A stretch of 64,000 nucleotides of DNA, from the NCBI GenBank assembly GCA_022376925.1, contig JAIOJX010000002.1:37906501-37970500 (forward strand), in the 5' to 3' direction. The DNA comes from Tragulus kanchil (Eukaryota; Chordata; Mammalia; Artiodactyla; Tragulidae). This document shows, piece by piece, positions 54,865 through 64,000 of this stretch (within the stretch, counting starts at the first letter, position 1; each line of letters opens with the position of its first letter). The notes under the pieces are model-generated. The model was given only the letters and a program-made list of their open reading frames with translations, ran no database searches and was not told the origin of the DNA. The position numbers and the translations under genes are program-made.

Positions 54865-54984
54865 TTTGTTTTGTCTTTGGCCATACTGTGCAGCATTCAG
54901 GATCTAGTTCCCTGACCAGGGATCAAACCCACGCCCCCCGCATGGACAACATGGAATCTTAACCACTGGCTATCAGGATGGCCC
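54865..54984 (-). mobile_element. CHR-type SINE, copy 2
   Basis: Second copy of 53779-53899. Confidence 0.75.
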
Positions 54985-55009
54985 CTGTAATGGATATGAG
55001 AGTGCCTAT

Positions 55010-55154
55010 AATGAGGACGAGATGGTTGGGTGGCATCATTGACTCAATGGACATGAATCCGAGCAAACTCCGGGAGATACTGGAGCTCAGGGGAGCCTTG
55101 CATGTGGCAGTCCACAGGGTCACAAAGAGCTAGACACGACTCAGTGACTGAACA
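55010..55154 (+). mobile_element. BovB LINE 3' end, copy 2
   Basis: Second copy of 53926-54069. Confidence 0.85.
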
Positions 55155-55173
55155 GCTACTACTAATTAAAAAT

Positions 55174-55413
55174 GATGAGTGTCCTTATCAGGAGAGGAGA
55201 CTCGGACAGAAACATTCAGGAAGTGAGATCCTGGGAGGACACAGGAAGAAGGCAGCCATCTGCTGGCCAAGGAGAGAGGCTTCCAAAGGGTCAATCCTGC
55301 TGACACCTTCATCTCTGACTTCCAGCCTCCAGAACTCTTAGAAAATAGACTTCTGTTGTTGGGGCCCCCCAGTCTGCAGTGTTTTGTTATCACAGCCCAA
55401 GCAGACTAATATA
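55174..55413 (+). mobile_element. MaLR LTR, copy 2
   Basis: Second copy of 54089-54327, carrying private changes (GGGGCCCCCC). Confidence 0.8.
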
Positions 55414-55750
55414 GCACTAGACATACTGTGAGCCCTGGGCAGACTTATTATTTTTCATATTGCTGGATTGATGACTCTGATATTCATCATCTTTTCATCT
55501 TATCTGTGTCTAGTTTATATGAACCTGAATGTGTTCAGTGCCCTCATTTTAGTTTGATGAAATTCTTATGCAGGAACACAGTGGAAGAAAGGGCTCCAGA
55601 CAAACTTTATTCCTAGATTCCTCATCTTTAGGGACAAGAATTCAGAATGAGAGAGCACTGCTTACACCATCTGCTTTGAGCTTTACTGGTTGATACTGAC
55701 TCCTGACAAATCTACTAACAAATGTATACTGTAGCTGGTAAAGGCATGGC

Positions 55751-55790
55751 AACACATACACACACAGACACACAGACACACACACACTGA
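55751..55790. repeat. (CA)n-rich microsatellite, copy 1
   Basis: Imperfect CA and GACACA units. Confidence 0.85.
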
Positions 55791-56334
55791 CTCCTCTTTT
55801 TCACACACATTCCTCTTTTTACCCTTACTGCCTTTGTTATATTCTGTTCCTATTATACTTGTGAAAAAATTAAGCAAACACATATTGTAATGTTTTCTCC
55901 TGTCCAACATGACTACATCACCTCATCACACTCAACAACAGACATGCTGAGGCATTCCAGGCATTTCTGTGGAAACACTGTTAACTGGTCCACAGCCATA
56001 CCACTTTGAACACACACAATCTCATCTGAAATAGTGTTAACTGGCCTAAAGGGGGTACTACATATTTGAGGAATCTATGTCCCATAGTTTAGGTATCTCC
56101 AGATGTGATTAATTAATAGAGAAAAGTAAGTCACTCTACAGCTAATTAAAATTTAGTCCAAAGCATCATTCTTAGAGTTCTTCTTTCAGGGACAGAGTGG
56201 AGTAATTAACCATTTGCCATGACACTAGCTAAACACAGAGGTGTCATCGGCAGCAGGTTTTAAGGGAACGAGAGGGTTGAAGTGAACTGTGACGCTTGTG
56301 TTTGCTGATTGAGCATCACTTGGGGGGGGCAGGT

Positions 56335-56503
56335 GGAAGAAGGCGGCCATCTGCTGGCCAAGGAGAGAGGCCTCCAAAGGGTCAATCCTGCTGACACCTT
56401 CATCTCTGACTTCCAGCCTCCAGAACTCTTAGAAAATAGACTTCTGTTGTTGAGGCCCCCAGTCTGCAGTGTTTTGTTATCACAGCCCAAGCAGACTAAT
56501 ATA
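56335..56503 (+). mobile_element. MaLR LTR, third copy, cut at its 5' side by a junction
   Basis: Starts at GGAAGAAGGCGGCCATC right after the duplication 18 junction and runs to GCAGACTAATATA. Confidence 0.8.
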
Positions 56504-56840
56504 GCACTAGACATACTGTGAGCCCTGGGCAGACTTATTATTTTTCATATTGCTGAATTGATGACTCTGATATTCATCATCTTTTCGTCTTATCTGTGTC
56601 TAGTTTATATGAACCTGAATGTGTTCAATGCCCTCATTTTAGTTTGATGAAATTCTTATGCAGGAACACAGTGGAAGAAAGGGCTCCAGACAAACTTTAT
56701 TCCTAGATTCCTCATCTTTAGGGACAAGAATTCAGAATGAGAGAGCACTGCTTACACCATCTGCTTTGAGCTTTACTGGTTGATACTGACTCCTGACAAA
56801 TCTACTAACAAATGTATACTGTAGCTGGTAAAGGCATGGC

Positions 56841-56880
56841 AACACATACACACACAGACACACAGACACACACACACTGA
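56841..56880. repeat. (CA)n-rich microsatellite, copy 2
   Basis: Second copy of 55751-55790. Confidence 0.85.
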
Positions 56881-57416
56881 CTCCTCTTTTTCACACACAT
56901 TCCTCTTTTTACCCTTACTGCCTTTGTTATATTCTGTTCCTATTATACTTGTGAAAAAATTAAGCAAACACATATTGTAATGTTTTCTCCTGTCCAACAT
57001 GACTACATCACCTCATCACACTCAACAACAGACACGCTGAGGCATTCCAGGCATTTCTGTGGAAACACTGTTAACTGGTCCACAGCCATACCACTTTGAA
57101 CACACCCAATCTCGTCTGAAATAGTGTTAACTGGCCTAAAGGGGGTACTACATATTTGAGGAATCTATGTCCCATAGTTTAGGTATCTCCAGATGCGATT
57201 AATTAATAGAGAAAAGTAAGTCACTCTACAGCTAATTAAAATTTAGTCCAAAGCATCATTCTTAGAGTTCTTCTTTCAGGGACAGAGTGGAGTAATTAAC
57301 CATTTGCCATGACACTAGCTAAACACAGAGGTGTCATCGGCAGCAGGTTTTAAGGGAACGAGAGGGTTGAAGTGAACTGTGACGCTTGTGTTTGCTGATT
57401 GAGCATCACTTGGGGG

Positions 57417-58255
57417 CAGCAGAGACAGAAACCGAGGGAGAAGCAGGTGCCAAAGACAGATTCCACGAGAGGTCCCAGAGACAGAGCTGAGGCTGGCAGA
57501 TGGACCATTAACAGAAATCTGGTGTGAAGAGCAAAGACCCCGTTCGCTGGATGTTCCAAAGCAGCGATCTGGGAAGCCGGCTTCCCTCTAACCCTGGGGC
57601 TGTTGTGAGCTCCGTGGCAGATGCGGGGCCCATACGTCTTGCTAAATGGCTTCCCCATTTGTCACTACTGTCTGTATTGGGCTACTCCATTACCCAGCAG
57701 CTTCACCTCCAGCATCTTTGAGGCATTAAATCCACAAATCTCAAGTTTATTTTCTATCCAAGTACTTGTTCATTTGGGTCACTAACTTACTCTGACTCCT
57801 TTTTTTAAGGTCAAAGCCTTCAATTCTCAACCTCCTCTAACAGAGGGAGCCCTGGACCTTGTCTTGTATGAAGACACATCACCACATTGGTGTGACTTGT
57901 CTTATAAAGAACGACACCGTTTCTTATGGCTTGCTCTGCCAACAGCTCCTTCTCTTAAGGTCTATCGCATCTCCATGACCAACTCTCTCCCTGGTTCCCA
58001 GCAGACTCATAGTTTCCATCTCTGTCTTGAGAAACTAGAACACAAATGGACAGTGACCAGAGGGTATGTATAAAAATAGAACTTTGGTTTACGACCTGCA
58101 GCAACCCACCCAGAAAATCAATCCCTTGTCTACGATAAACAGCTCAGGACATCAGCATCTATCTCAGACTTGTAGGAAGTCATGCCACTGTCTCCAGTGA
58201 CAATCCAGGAAGCTAGACTATTAACTCCTGTAACAATTATCCCAAAACAGAGAGA
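57417..58255. other. no recognised gene; open frames only
   Basis: Single-copy. A 69-codon open frame at 57864 and a 65-codon one at 57524 have no recognised similarity. Confidence 0.4.
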
Positions 58256-58475
58256 GTGTGATTAATTGCTGAGAACTTCCCTAATGTTTGTCCCTACTTC
58301 TAATCTAGGATGAACCCGCCAAAATGCTCCCCCACTGATTCTAAATCCCCTACAAGCTCTAAACTCACTGACAGCTACCGCAAGCCAACAGCCTCCACAC
58401 AGGGCACATGAAAGACTGCCCTGTTTCGCACAATAAAGCTCTCCCACCCTCCCTGGCTTTGGGTCTCCCCTAGAA
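58256..58475 (+). mobile_element. possible LTR-like segment (R/U5-like end)
   Basis: GCCCTGTTTCGCACAATAAAGC followed by a pyrimidine-rich CTCCCACCCTCCCTGGC resembles the poly(A)-signal region of retroviral LTRs. No clear LTR borders, direct repeats or internal genes are seen. Uncertain. Confidence 0.25.
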
Positions 58476-58742
58476 TGGCAGTAACATGACGGATCCTCTT
58501 GTTATTTTACACTCAGAAGAGTCCTTGGTTTCCTCATGTGTTTTTCTTCACTTATTTCTACAACCATTTCCTCTGCCTCCTCTCTTTATGGCCATTAACA
58601 CTTTCTGGAGTAAAACAAAAACAAAGCATCAAAGATATGCCTTGCCTTCCACGATTTTATTTCACTGTAGGCTCAACATTTACTTCATTTAGCAACAGTT
58701 GTTACTGTCCTCTGCTTTGCAAATACCCTCATTCCCTTGTGT

Positions 58743-58951
58743 ACCTGCTCAGTCATGTCAGACTCTTTTCAACTGCATGGACCATAGCTCACCAGGCTCC
58801 TCTGTCCATAGGATTTCCTAGGCAAGAATTCCAAAGTGGGTTGACATTTCCTCCTCCAGAGGATCTTCCTGACCCAGGGATAGAACTCATGTCTCCTGTG
58901 TCTCCTGCATTGACAGGTGGATTCTTTACCACTGAGCCACCTCAGAAGCCC
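58743..58951 (-). mobile_element. Bov-tA SINE, copy 1
   Basis: CTGCTCAGTCATGTCAGACT, GCAAGAATTCCAAAGTGGG, closing CACCTCAGAAGCCC. Confidence 0.9.
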
Positions 58952-59962
58952 TTTGTATTCATTAACAGTTAATTTTGAGATATTTTATGCCTTCTTGAAC
59001 TAGGAAGGAAGCTGTGGAGAAGGGAAGGGGTTTTAGGATCTGATGGCCTTCTTGGTGGGACAGGAGAAAGGAGGATTAGAAGTTCACTTTGACTGTGGTA
59101 TGCTGAAGGCCAATGAGAGGACAATGGTCATGCTTGTAAAAGCAGAAGTGGGGGGTTCGTGGCCAAGAACACTAACCATTCACTGCAATGCATGCTCTCC
59201 ATTCCTCCTGAGCACAGAACCCTGTCACAGTCTCGAGCTCTTAGGTCTGGCCAGAGGACAGTGTTCTGTTCTATGAGGTTGAGCAGAAATGCCAGAGCCT
59301 TTAAGTCCAAGGTCTCCTTATTCGTCACTGCCTTCTCCTGGCCAAGATGACCATGGGTAGGGTGGCCTGGAAGCCATGTGCTGAACATGCAATCAGTGGC
59401 CTTGGGAACACCCATTAGTAAAACAGAGCAGCTTTCCTGGTCAGTTACCCATTCCAGACTCGACGTTTCCTTTAGAAAACATAGGCTAAACTGTTTTAAC
59501 AAGAAGTCCCTTCTGAATAATTTTGGGACATCTTGTTAGGGCAGTTTAGCCCATATTTTGTAATGTAGGTAAGTCTGAATCATATATTCTCATAGGACTA
59601 TAATTTAGCTGAAACCACATGACCCTAGAACCTGTCATACTCTGGGCATTATATGAGGCCCCAAGAGTGTAAACCTGGGTAACACACAGTGCTCACGATG
59701 GGATGAACTGACAGACAAGCAACACAACACTATCCACACTCCAGCCAAGCAGATCAGAAGCACGGAGGCCATTCACTGCCCACATCACAGGGCAGAACCA
59801 GAAGGAAGACCAGAAACCAAGCAAACCAATGACTAAAAGCCAGAGAGCATCCACGCGTGATTTCCTTCAAAAATTTACTTTTCACTGTAGGCTCAACATT
59901 TACTTCATTTAGCAACAGTTGTTACTGTCCTCTGCTTTGCAAATACCCTCATTCCCTTGTGT

Positions 59963-60171
59963 ACCTGCTCAGTCATGTCAGACTCTTTTCAACTGCATGG
60001 ACCATAGCTCACCAGGCTCCTCTGTCCATAGGATTTCCTAGGCAAGAATTCCAAAGTGGGTTGACATTTCCTCCTCCAGAGGATCTTCCTGACCCAGGGA
60101 TAGAACTCATGTCTCCTGTGTCTCCTGCATTGACAGGTGGATTCTTTACCACTGAGCCACCTCAGAAGCCC
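59963..60171 (-). mobile_element. Bov-tA SINE, copy 2
   Basis: Second copy of 58743-58951, unchanged as far as I see. Confidence 0.9.
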
Positions 60172-61441
60172 TTTGTATTCATTAACAGTTAATTTTGAGA
60201 TATTTTATGCCTTCTTGAACTAGGAAGGAAGCTGTGGAGAAGGGAAGGGGTTTTAGGACCTGATGGCCTTCTTGGTGGGACAGGAGAAAGGAGGATTAGA
60301 AGTTCACTTTGACTGTGGTATGCTGAAGGCCAATGAGAGGACAATGGTCATGCTTGTAAAAGCAGAAGTGGGGGGTTCGTGGCCAAGAACACTAACCATT
60401 CACTGCAATGCATGCTCTCCATTCCTCCTGAGCACAGAACCCTGTCACAGTCTCGAGCTCTTAGGTCTGGCCAGAGGACAGTGTTCTGTTCTATGAGGTT
60501 GAGCAGAAATGCCAGAGCCTTTAAGTCCAAGGTCTCCTTATTCGTCACTGCCTTCTCCTGGCCAAGATGACCATGGGTAGGGTGGCCTGGAAGCCATGTG
60601 CTGAACATGCAATCAGTGGCCTTGGGAACACCCATTAGTAAAACAGAGCAGCTTTCCTGGTCAGTTACCCATTCCAGACTCGACGTTTCCTTTAGAAAAC
60701 ATAGGCTAAACTGTTTTAACAAGAAGTCCCTTCTGAATAATTTTGGGACATCTTGTTATGCCAGTTTAACCCAGATTTTGTAATGTAGGTAAGTCTGAAT
60801 CATATATTCTCATAGGACTATAATTTAGCTGAAACCACATGACCCTAGAACCTGTCATACTCTGGGCATTATATGAGGCCCCAAGAGTGTAAACCTGGGT
60901 AACACACAGTGCTCACGATGGGATGAACTGACAGACAAGCAACACAACACTATCCACACTCCAGCCAAGCAGATCAGAAGCACGGAGGCCATTCACTGCC
61001 CACATCACAGGGCAGAACCAGAAGGAAGACCAGAAACCAAGCAAACCAATGACTAAAAGCCAGAGAGCATCCACGCGTGATTTCCTTCAAAAATACATTA
61101 CTCTGTTCAGAGCAAGGTCACCTGGACTTCACTCAGAGGTCACTTATTCTTAGCTGACACACAGTTCCAACTATTTGGGTTCCTACCAATCTGACACCAG
61201 CCAGAACAGGGGCCAGAGCCATGGAATCACCTCATGAAAACAAAATGAAGCGTTGGGTACGCACCCTCCTCAGTGGTCAAGGAAAGGTTTCTAGACTCCT
61301 CTTCCATGGAGCCTGTGCCACAGCCTTTAGCCAGTTTCATCCAAAATAACGAAGACAAATGCAGGGACTCTAGATATTTCTTCATGTGTCTGGAAATATA
61401 TCTGGGGAAACCACCTGTGCTCTGACAGCTGGATGAACCGT

Positions 61442-61610
61442 CTGAATGTCCATTTCCTTGTCTATAAAATGGGGGCAGAATCGGGCCGCTCACAGGTCAA
61501 TGCCAGGGGCATGACTTCGTGCAGGTGGAAACAATTAGTACAGTCCCGGCACACTGCAGATGCTCCACAGCAGTTGGCGTCACTATTGTTATTATTATTA
61601 CTGACTGTTG
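61442..61610 (+). mobile_element. MIR SINE, copy 1
   Basis: TCCATTTCCTTGTCTATAAAATGGG is preceded and followed by MIR-like order; later CAGTCCCGGCACACTGCAGA and a TTATTATTATTA run correspond to the MIR 3' part. Confidence 0.7.
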
Positions 61611-61629
61611 CAGGCATGAATACCGCCTC

Positions 61630-61760
61630 CTAATTAGATCAGCTCCTTTACGAAGGCAGGAACCAGATAAGAAAATTCTTTTTATTTCCTCTACCTCTTG
61701 GGCTCGAGCTTTGCTTTGGTACATAAGTAATAAATATCTGCTGAATGATGAAGCCTGGCT
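61630..61760 (+). mobile_element. L2-like LINE 3' end, copy 1
   Basis: CAGCTCCTTTACGAAGGCAG, then TTTATTTCCTCTACCTCTTG and AAGTAATAAATATCTGCTGAATG follow the L2 3' tip. Confidence 0.65.
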
Positions 61761-62602
61761 GTGCAATACCATGTATTATAATATTGAGGAGTAGCATCCT
61801 TAAAAGTCCCAGCGCCATTTGCATCTGTCTTTCCCTTACACACCAAATGTCTTCAACATTTTACCTGGAGGCTACTGTGGCTGTCACTAAGCTATTTACT
61901 GCGAAGATAGCATCTTGTTAGGCAGTTTAGCCCATATTTTGTAATGTAGGTAAGTCTGAATCATATATTCTCATAGGACTATAATTTAGCTGAAACCACA
62001 TGACCCTAGAACCTGTCATACTCTGGGCATTATATGAGGCCCCAAGAGTGTAAACCTGGGTAACACACAGTGCTCACGATGGGATGAACTGACAGACAAG
62101 CAACACAACACTATCCACACTCCAGCCAAGCAGATCAGAAGCACGGAGGCCATTCACTGCCCACATCACAGGGCAGAACCAGAAGGAAGACCAGAAACCA
62201 AGCAAACCAATGACTAAAAGCCAGAGAGCATCCACGCGTGATTTCCTTCAAAAATACATTACTCTGTTCAGAGCAAGGTCACCTGGACTTCACTCAGAGG
62301 TCACTTATTCTTAGCTGACACACAGTTCCAACTATTTGGGTTCCTACCAATCTGACACCAGCCAGAACAGGGGCCAGAGCCATGGAATCACCTCATGAAA
62401 ACAAAATGAAGCGTTGGGTACGCACCCTCCTCAGTGGTCAAGGAAAGGTTTCTAGACTCCTCTTCCATGGAGCCTGTGCCACAGCCTTTAGCCAGTTTCA
62501 TCCAAAATAACGAAGACAAATGCAGGGACTCTAGATATTTCTTCATGTGTCTGGAAATATATCTGGGGAAACCACCTGTGCTCTGACAGCTGGATGAACC
62601 GT

Positions 62603-62768
62603 CTGAATGTCCATTTCCTTGTCTATAAAATGGGGGCAGAATCGGGCCGCTCACAGGTCAATGCCAGGGGCATGACTTCGTGCAGGTGGAAACAATTAGT
62701 ACAGTCCCGGCACACTGCAGATTCTCCACAGCAGTTGGCGTCACTATTATTATTATTACTGACTGTTG
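62603..62768 (+). mobile_element. MIR SINE, copy 2
   Basis: Second copy of 61442-61610, with one TTA/TTG unit fewer. Confidence 0.7.
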
Positions 62769-62787
62769 CAGGCATGAATACCGCCTC

Positions 62788-62918
62788 CTAATTAGATCAG
62801 CTCCTTTACGAAGGCAGGAACCAGATAAGAAAATTCTTTTTATTTCCTCTACCTCTTGGGCTCGAGCTTTGCTTTGGTACATAAGTAATAAATATCTGTT
62901 GAATGATGAAGCCTGGCT
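62788..62918 (+). mobile_element. L2-like LINE 3' end, copy 2
   Basis: Second copy of 61630-61760. Confidence 0.65.
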
Positions 62919-63068
62919 GTGCAATACCATGTATTATAATATTGAGGAGTAGCATCCTTAAAAGTCCCAGCGCCATTTGCATCTGTCTTTCCCTTACACA
63001 CCAAATGTCTTCAACATTTTACCTGGAGGCTACTGTGGCTGTCACTAAGTTATTTACTGCGAAGATAG

Positions 63069-63827
63069 AAACACATTCCTTTAAAAATGATTATCTTCTA
63101 AAGTTCTCCTCTGCTAGATCTCAATTAAAGGGCTGAAAGTATGACATCCTTTTCTTTCTCAAGATGAAAATGAATGACTCTAATTTATGGAGAATCTTGT
63201 TACTCTGCCTATTCATTTTCATCTTGAGACGGTAAGAGGATAATGCACTCGTGATGGCAAAATCAATAGGCTTGTGTACTGTTCCAACAATGAATTTTCG
63301 TAATTATATATTATCCATTCGTTGATGTGATGAACATCTCAGATAGGGCACAGCCAGCTGCACTTTCTTTGCTCATTTCCACGTGTGTCTTTACCTCTTC
63401 TTTGATTCCTCAGCCTAGATTTTTCTCTCTAAATCAACATTGTTCAAAAGGGAAATAAGGGTCAGTTTATCCACAACTACACTCTAGTCTGCTTGCGGTC
63501 TCCGAGCCTTCTCTTCTTCTTGCAGATACATACTCCGTGAGTAGGGGGCATCATGCCATGTGAGGCACAGACTTAAATGACCCTGTCCTCCCAAGTTCAG
63601 AAAGTACTAAAAGGATTGTCTGTCAGTCATTAACTTATTATAGTCTTTATAAAAATAGTGAAATTATATCAGAAGAACAGGAAACAGTAGATAAAAGAAG
63701 TAAAACCCCTAATACTACTGCACTGTCATACCCCCTATTAACATGCTGGTGACAACTTAGTGCCTGAAATCCCTTAGTTATGCTGTAGCTAGTTCTTTCT
63801 TTTTTATTATGGTAAAATAGACACTGA
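63069..63827. other. no recognised feature
   Basis: Single-copy. No repeat or open frame of note. Confidence 0.5.
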
Positions 63828-63990
63828 AGGCAAAAGGAGGAGAGGGCAGCAGAGGATGAGACGGCCAGATGGCATCACCGACTCCATGGACATGAATTTG
63901 AGCAAGCTTCGGGAGATAGTAAAAGACAGGCAAGTCTGGTGTGCTGCAGTCCATGGGGCTGCAGAGAGTTGGACATGACTTAGGGCCTGG
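63828..63990 (+). mobile_element. BovB (RTE) LINE 3' end
   Basis: GAGGGCAGCAGAGGATGAGA, ATGGCATCACCGACTCCATG, AGCAAGCTTCGGGAGATAG and CAGAGAGTTGGACATGACTT are in BovB 3' order. Confidence 0.88.
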
Positions 63991-64000
63991 GCACACACAC

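Larger units (their letters stand above)
53410..55582 (+). repeat. tandem duplication 17 (53410-54495 / 54496-55582)
   Basis: Direct copies of 1.09 kb, one-base overlap, no filler. Differences: CATGTTGCAG/CATGTGGCAG, GTTGAGGCCCCC/GTTGGGGCCCCCC, GGGCTGTC/GGCTATC. Each unit holds a CHR SINE, BovB end and MaLR LTR. Confidence 0.98.
55244..57416 (+). repeat. tandem duplication 18 (55244-56325 / 56335-57416)
   Basis: Direct copies of 1.08 kb joined inside a G-run with about 9 bases of filler (GGGCAGGT). The unit holds the LTR 3' end and a (CA)n. In the triple strip the outer copies share GTTGAGGCCCCC and GTTCAATGCC; the middle has GTTGGGGCCCCCC and GTTCAGTGCC. Confidence 0.97.
58660..61094 (+). 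repeat. tandem duplication 19 (58660-59874 / 59880-61094)
   Basis: Direct copies of 1.215 kb, the longest unit. The 5-base filler TTACT equals part of the true continuation (ACATTACT) with three bases lost. Differences cluster near copy two's 60757-60775 (TTATGCCAGTTTAACCCAG against TTAGGGCAGTTTAGCCCAT). Each unit has a reverse Bov-tA and a 124-codon minus-strand open frame (59128, 60348) I cannot assign. Confidence 0.98.
60749..63068 (+). repeat. tandem duplication 20 (60749-61910 / 61911-63068)
   Basis: Direct copies of 1.16 kb, abrupt junction. Each unit has a MIR and an L2-like end. Differences: ATTGTTATTATTATTACTG against ATTATTATTATTACTG, GATGCTCC/GATTCTCC, CTGCTGAATG/CTGTTGAATG. The first bases of copy two match the copy at 59529 better than the one at 60749. 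Confidence 0.97.

Noticed and set aside
58499..58972. 157-codon open frame, the longest in the window
   Set aside because: Its C-terminal half is the translation of a reverse Bov-tA SINE, and the N-terminal half is low-complexity Phe/Leu-rich.
59128..59502. 124-codon minus-strand open frame, duplicated at 60348
   Set aside because: No domain or exon-like border; chance openness.
3710..63068. A new biological amplification or transposition system generating 1.1-kb duplications
   Set aside because: No shared end motif, no inverted repeats, no target-site duplications, no coding capacity, and fillers that look like error-rich contig ends. An assembly cause explains more with less.
3710..63068. 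Satellite array or CRISPR-like array
   Set aside because: Each unit is a different sequence and is present twice only; there are no short regularly spaced repeats with unique spacers.

Overview
The window is non-coding-looking mammalian nuclear DNA from a ruminant (Bovidae-type artiodactyl). This is inferred from the dense load of ruminant repeats: Bov-tA (tRNA-Glu + Bov-A) SINEs on both strands, CHR-type tRNA-Glu SINEs, BovB (RTE) LINE 3' ends, and artiodactyl L1 3' UTRs. Older mammalian MIR, L2, L1M and MaLR LTR pieces lie underneath. I see no bacterial-style gene, operon, CRISPR array or RNA gene. No complete protein-coding gene can be supported. Three exon-like segments (241-342, 44007-44105, 51693-51853 with a second copy at 52836-52996) have good splice-site-like borders and coding-like codon use. 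They are offered as weak candidates.

The dominant structure is a series of 20 direct, head-to-tail tandem duplications, each with a unit of about 1.08-1.22 kb and nearly identical copies. Their junctions lie near 4800, 8750, 11640, 14830, 17980, 22001, 23840, 27445, 30670, 32620, 34465, 39020, 42888, 48620, 50490, 52400, 54495, 56330, 59877 and 61910. About 22 kb of the 64 kb is second-copy sequence, so the real locus is probably about 42 kb. All units are direct, have almost the same length, and cut through SINEs, LINEs, LTRs and plain DNA without regard to content. Many junctions carry 4-32 bases of filler that reads like an error-rich continuation of the sequence following the second copy. 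Some adjacent duplications overlap, giving three copies of a 300-400 bp strip; often, but not always, the two outer copies agree against the middle one. The best reading is a serial assembly artefact: contig or haplotype ends overlapping by about 1.1 kb were concatenated instead of merged. It is probably not a new biological amplification system, although the pattern itself is striking and checkable.

Layout: 0-3.7 kb is single-copy, with a candidate exon, a BovB end and SINEs. 3.7-35.6 kb holds eleven duplications, including two runs that share strips (20.9-24.9 and 29.5-35.6 kb), with nested SINE/L1 insertions and a telomere-like patch. 35.6-47.5 kb is mostly single-copy, with a degraded L1 carrying a SINE, a BovB split by a CHR SINE with a perfect 14-bp target-site duplication, and two duplications. 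47.5-63.1 kb is almost continuously duplicated (seven duplications). 63.1-64 kb is single-copy and ends in a BovB 3' end. All repeat family calls are from consensus patterns recognised by eye; RepeatMasker was not run.
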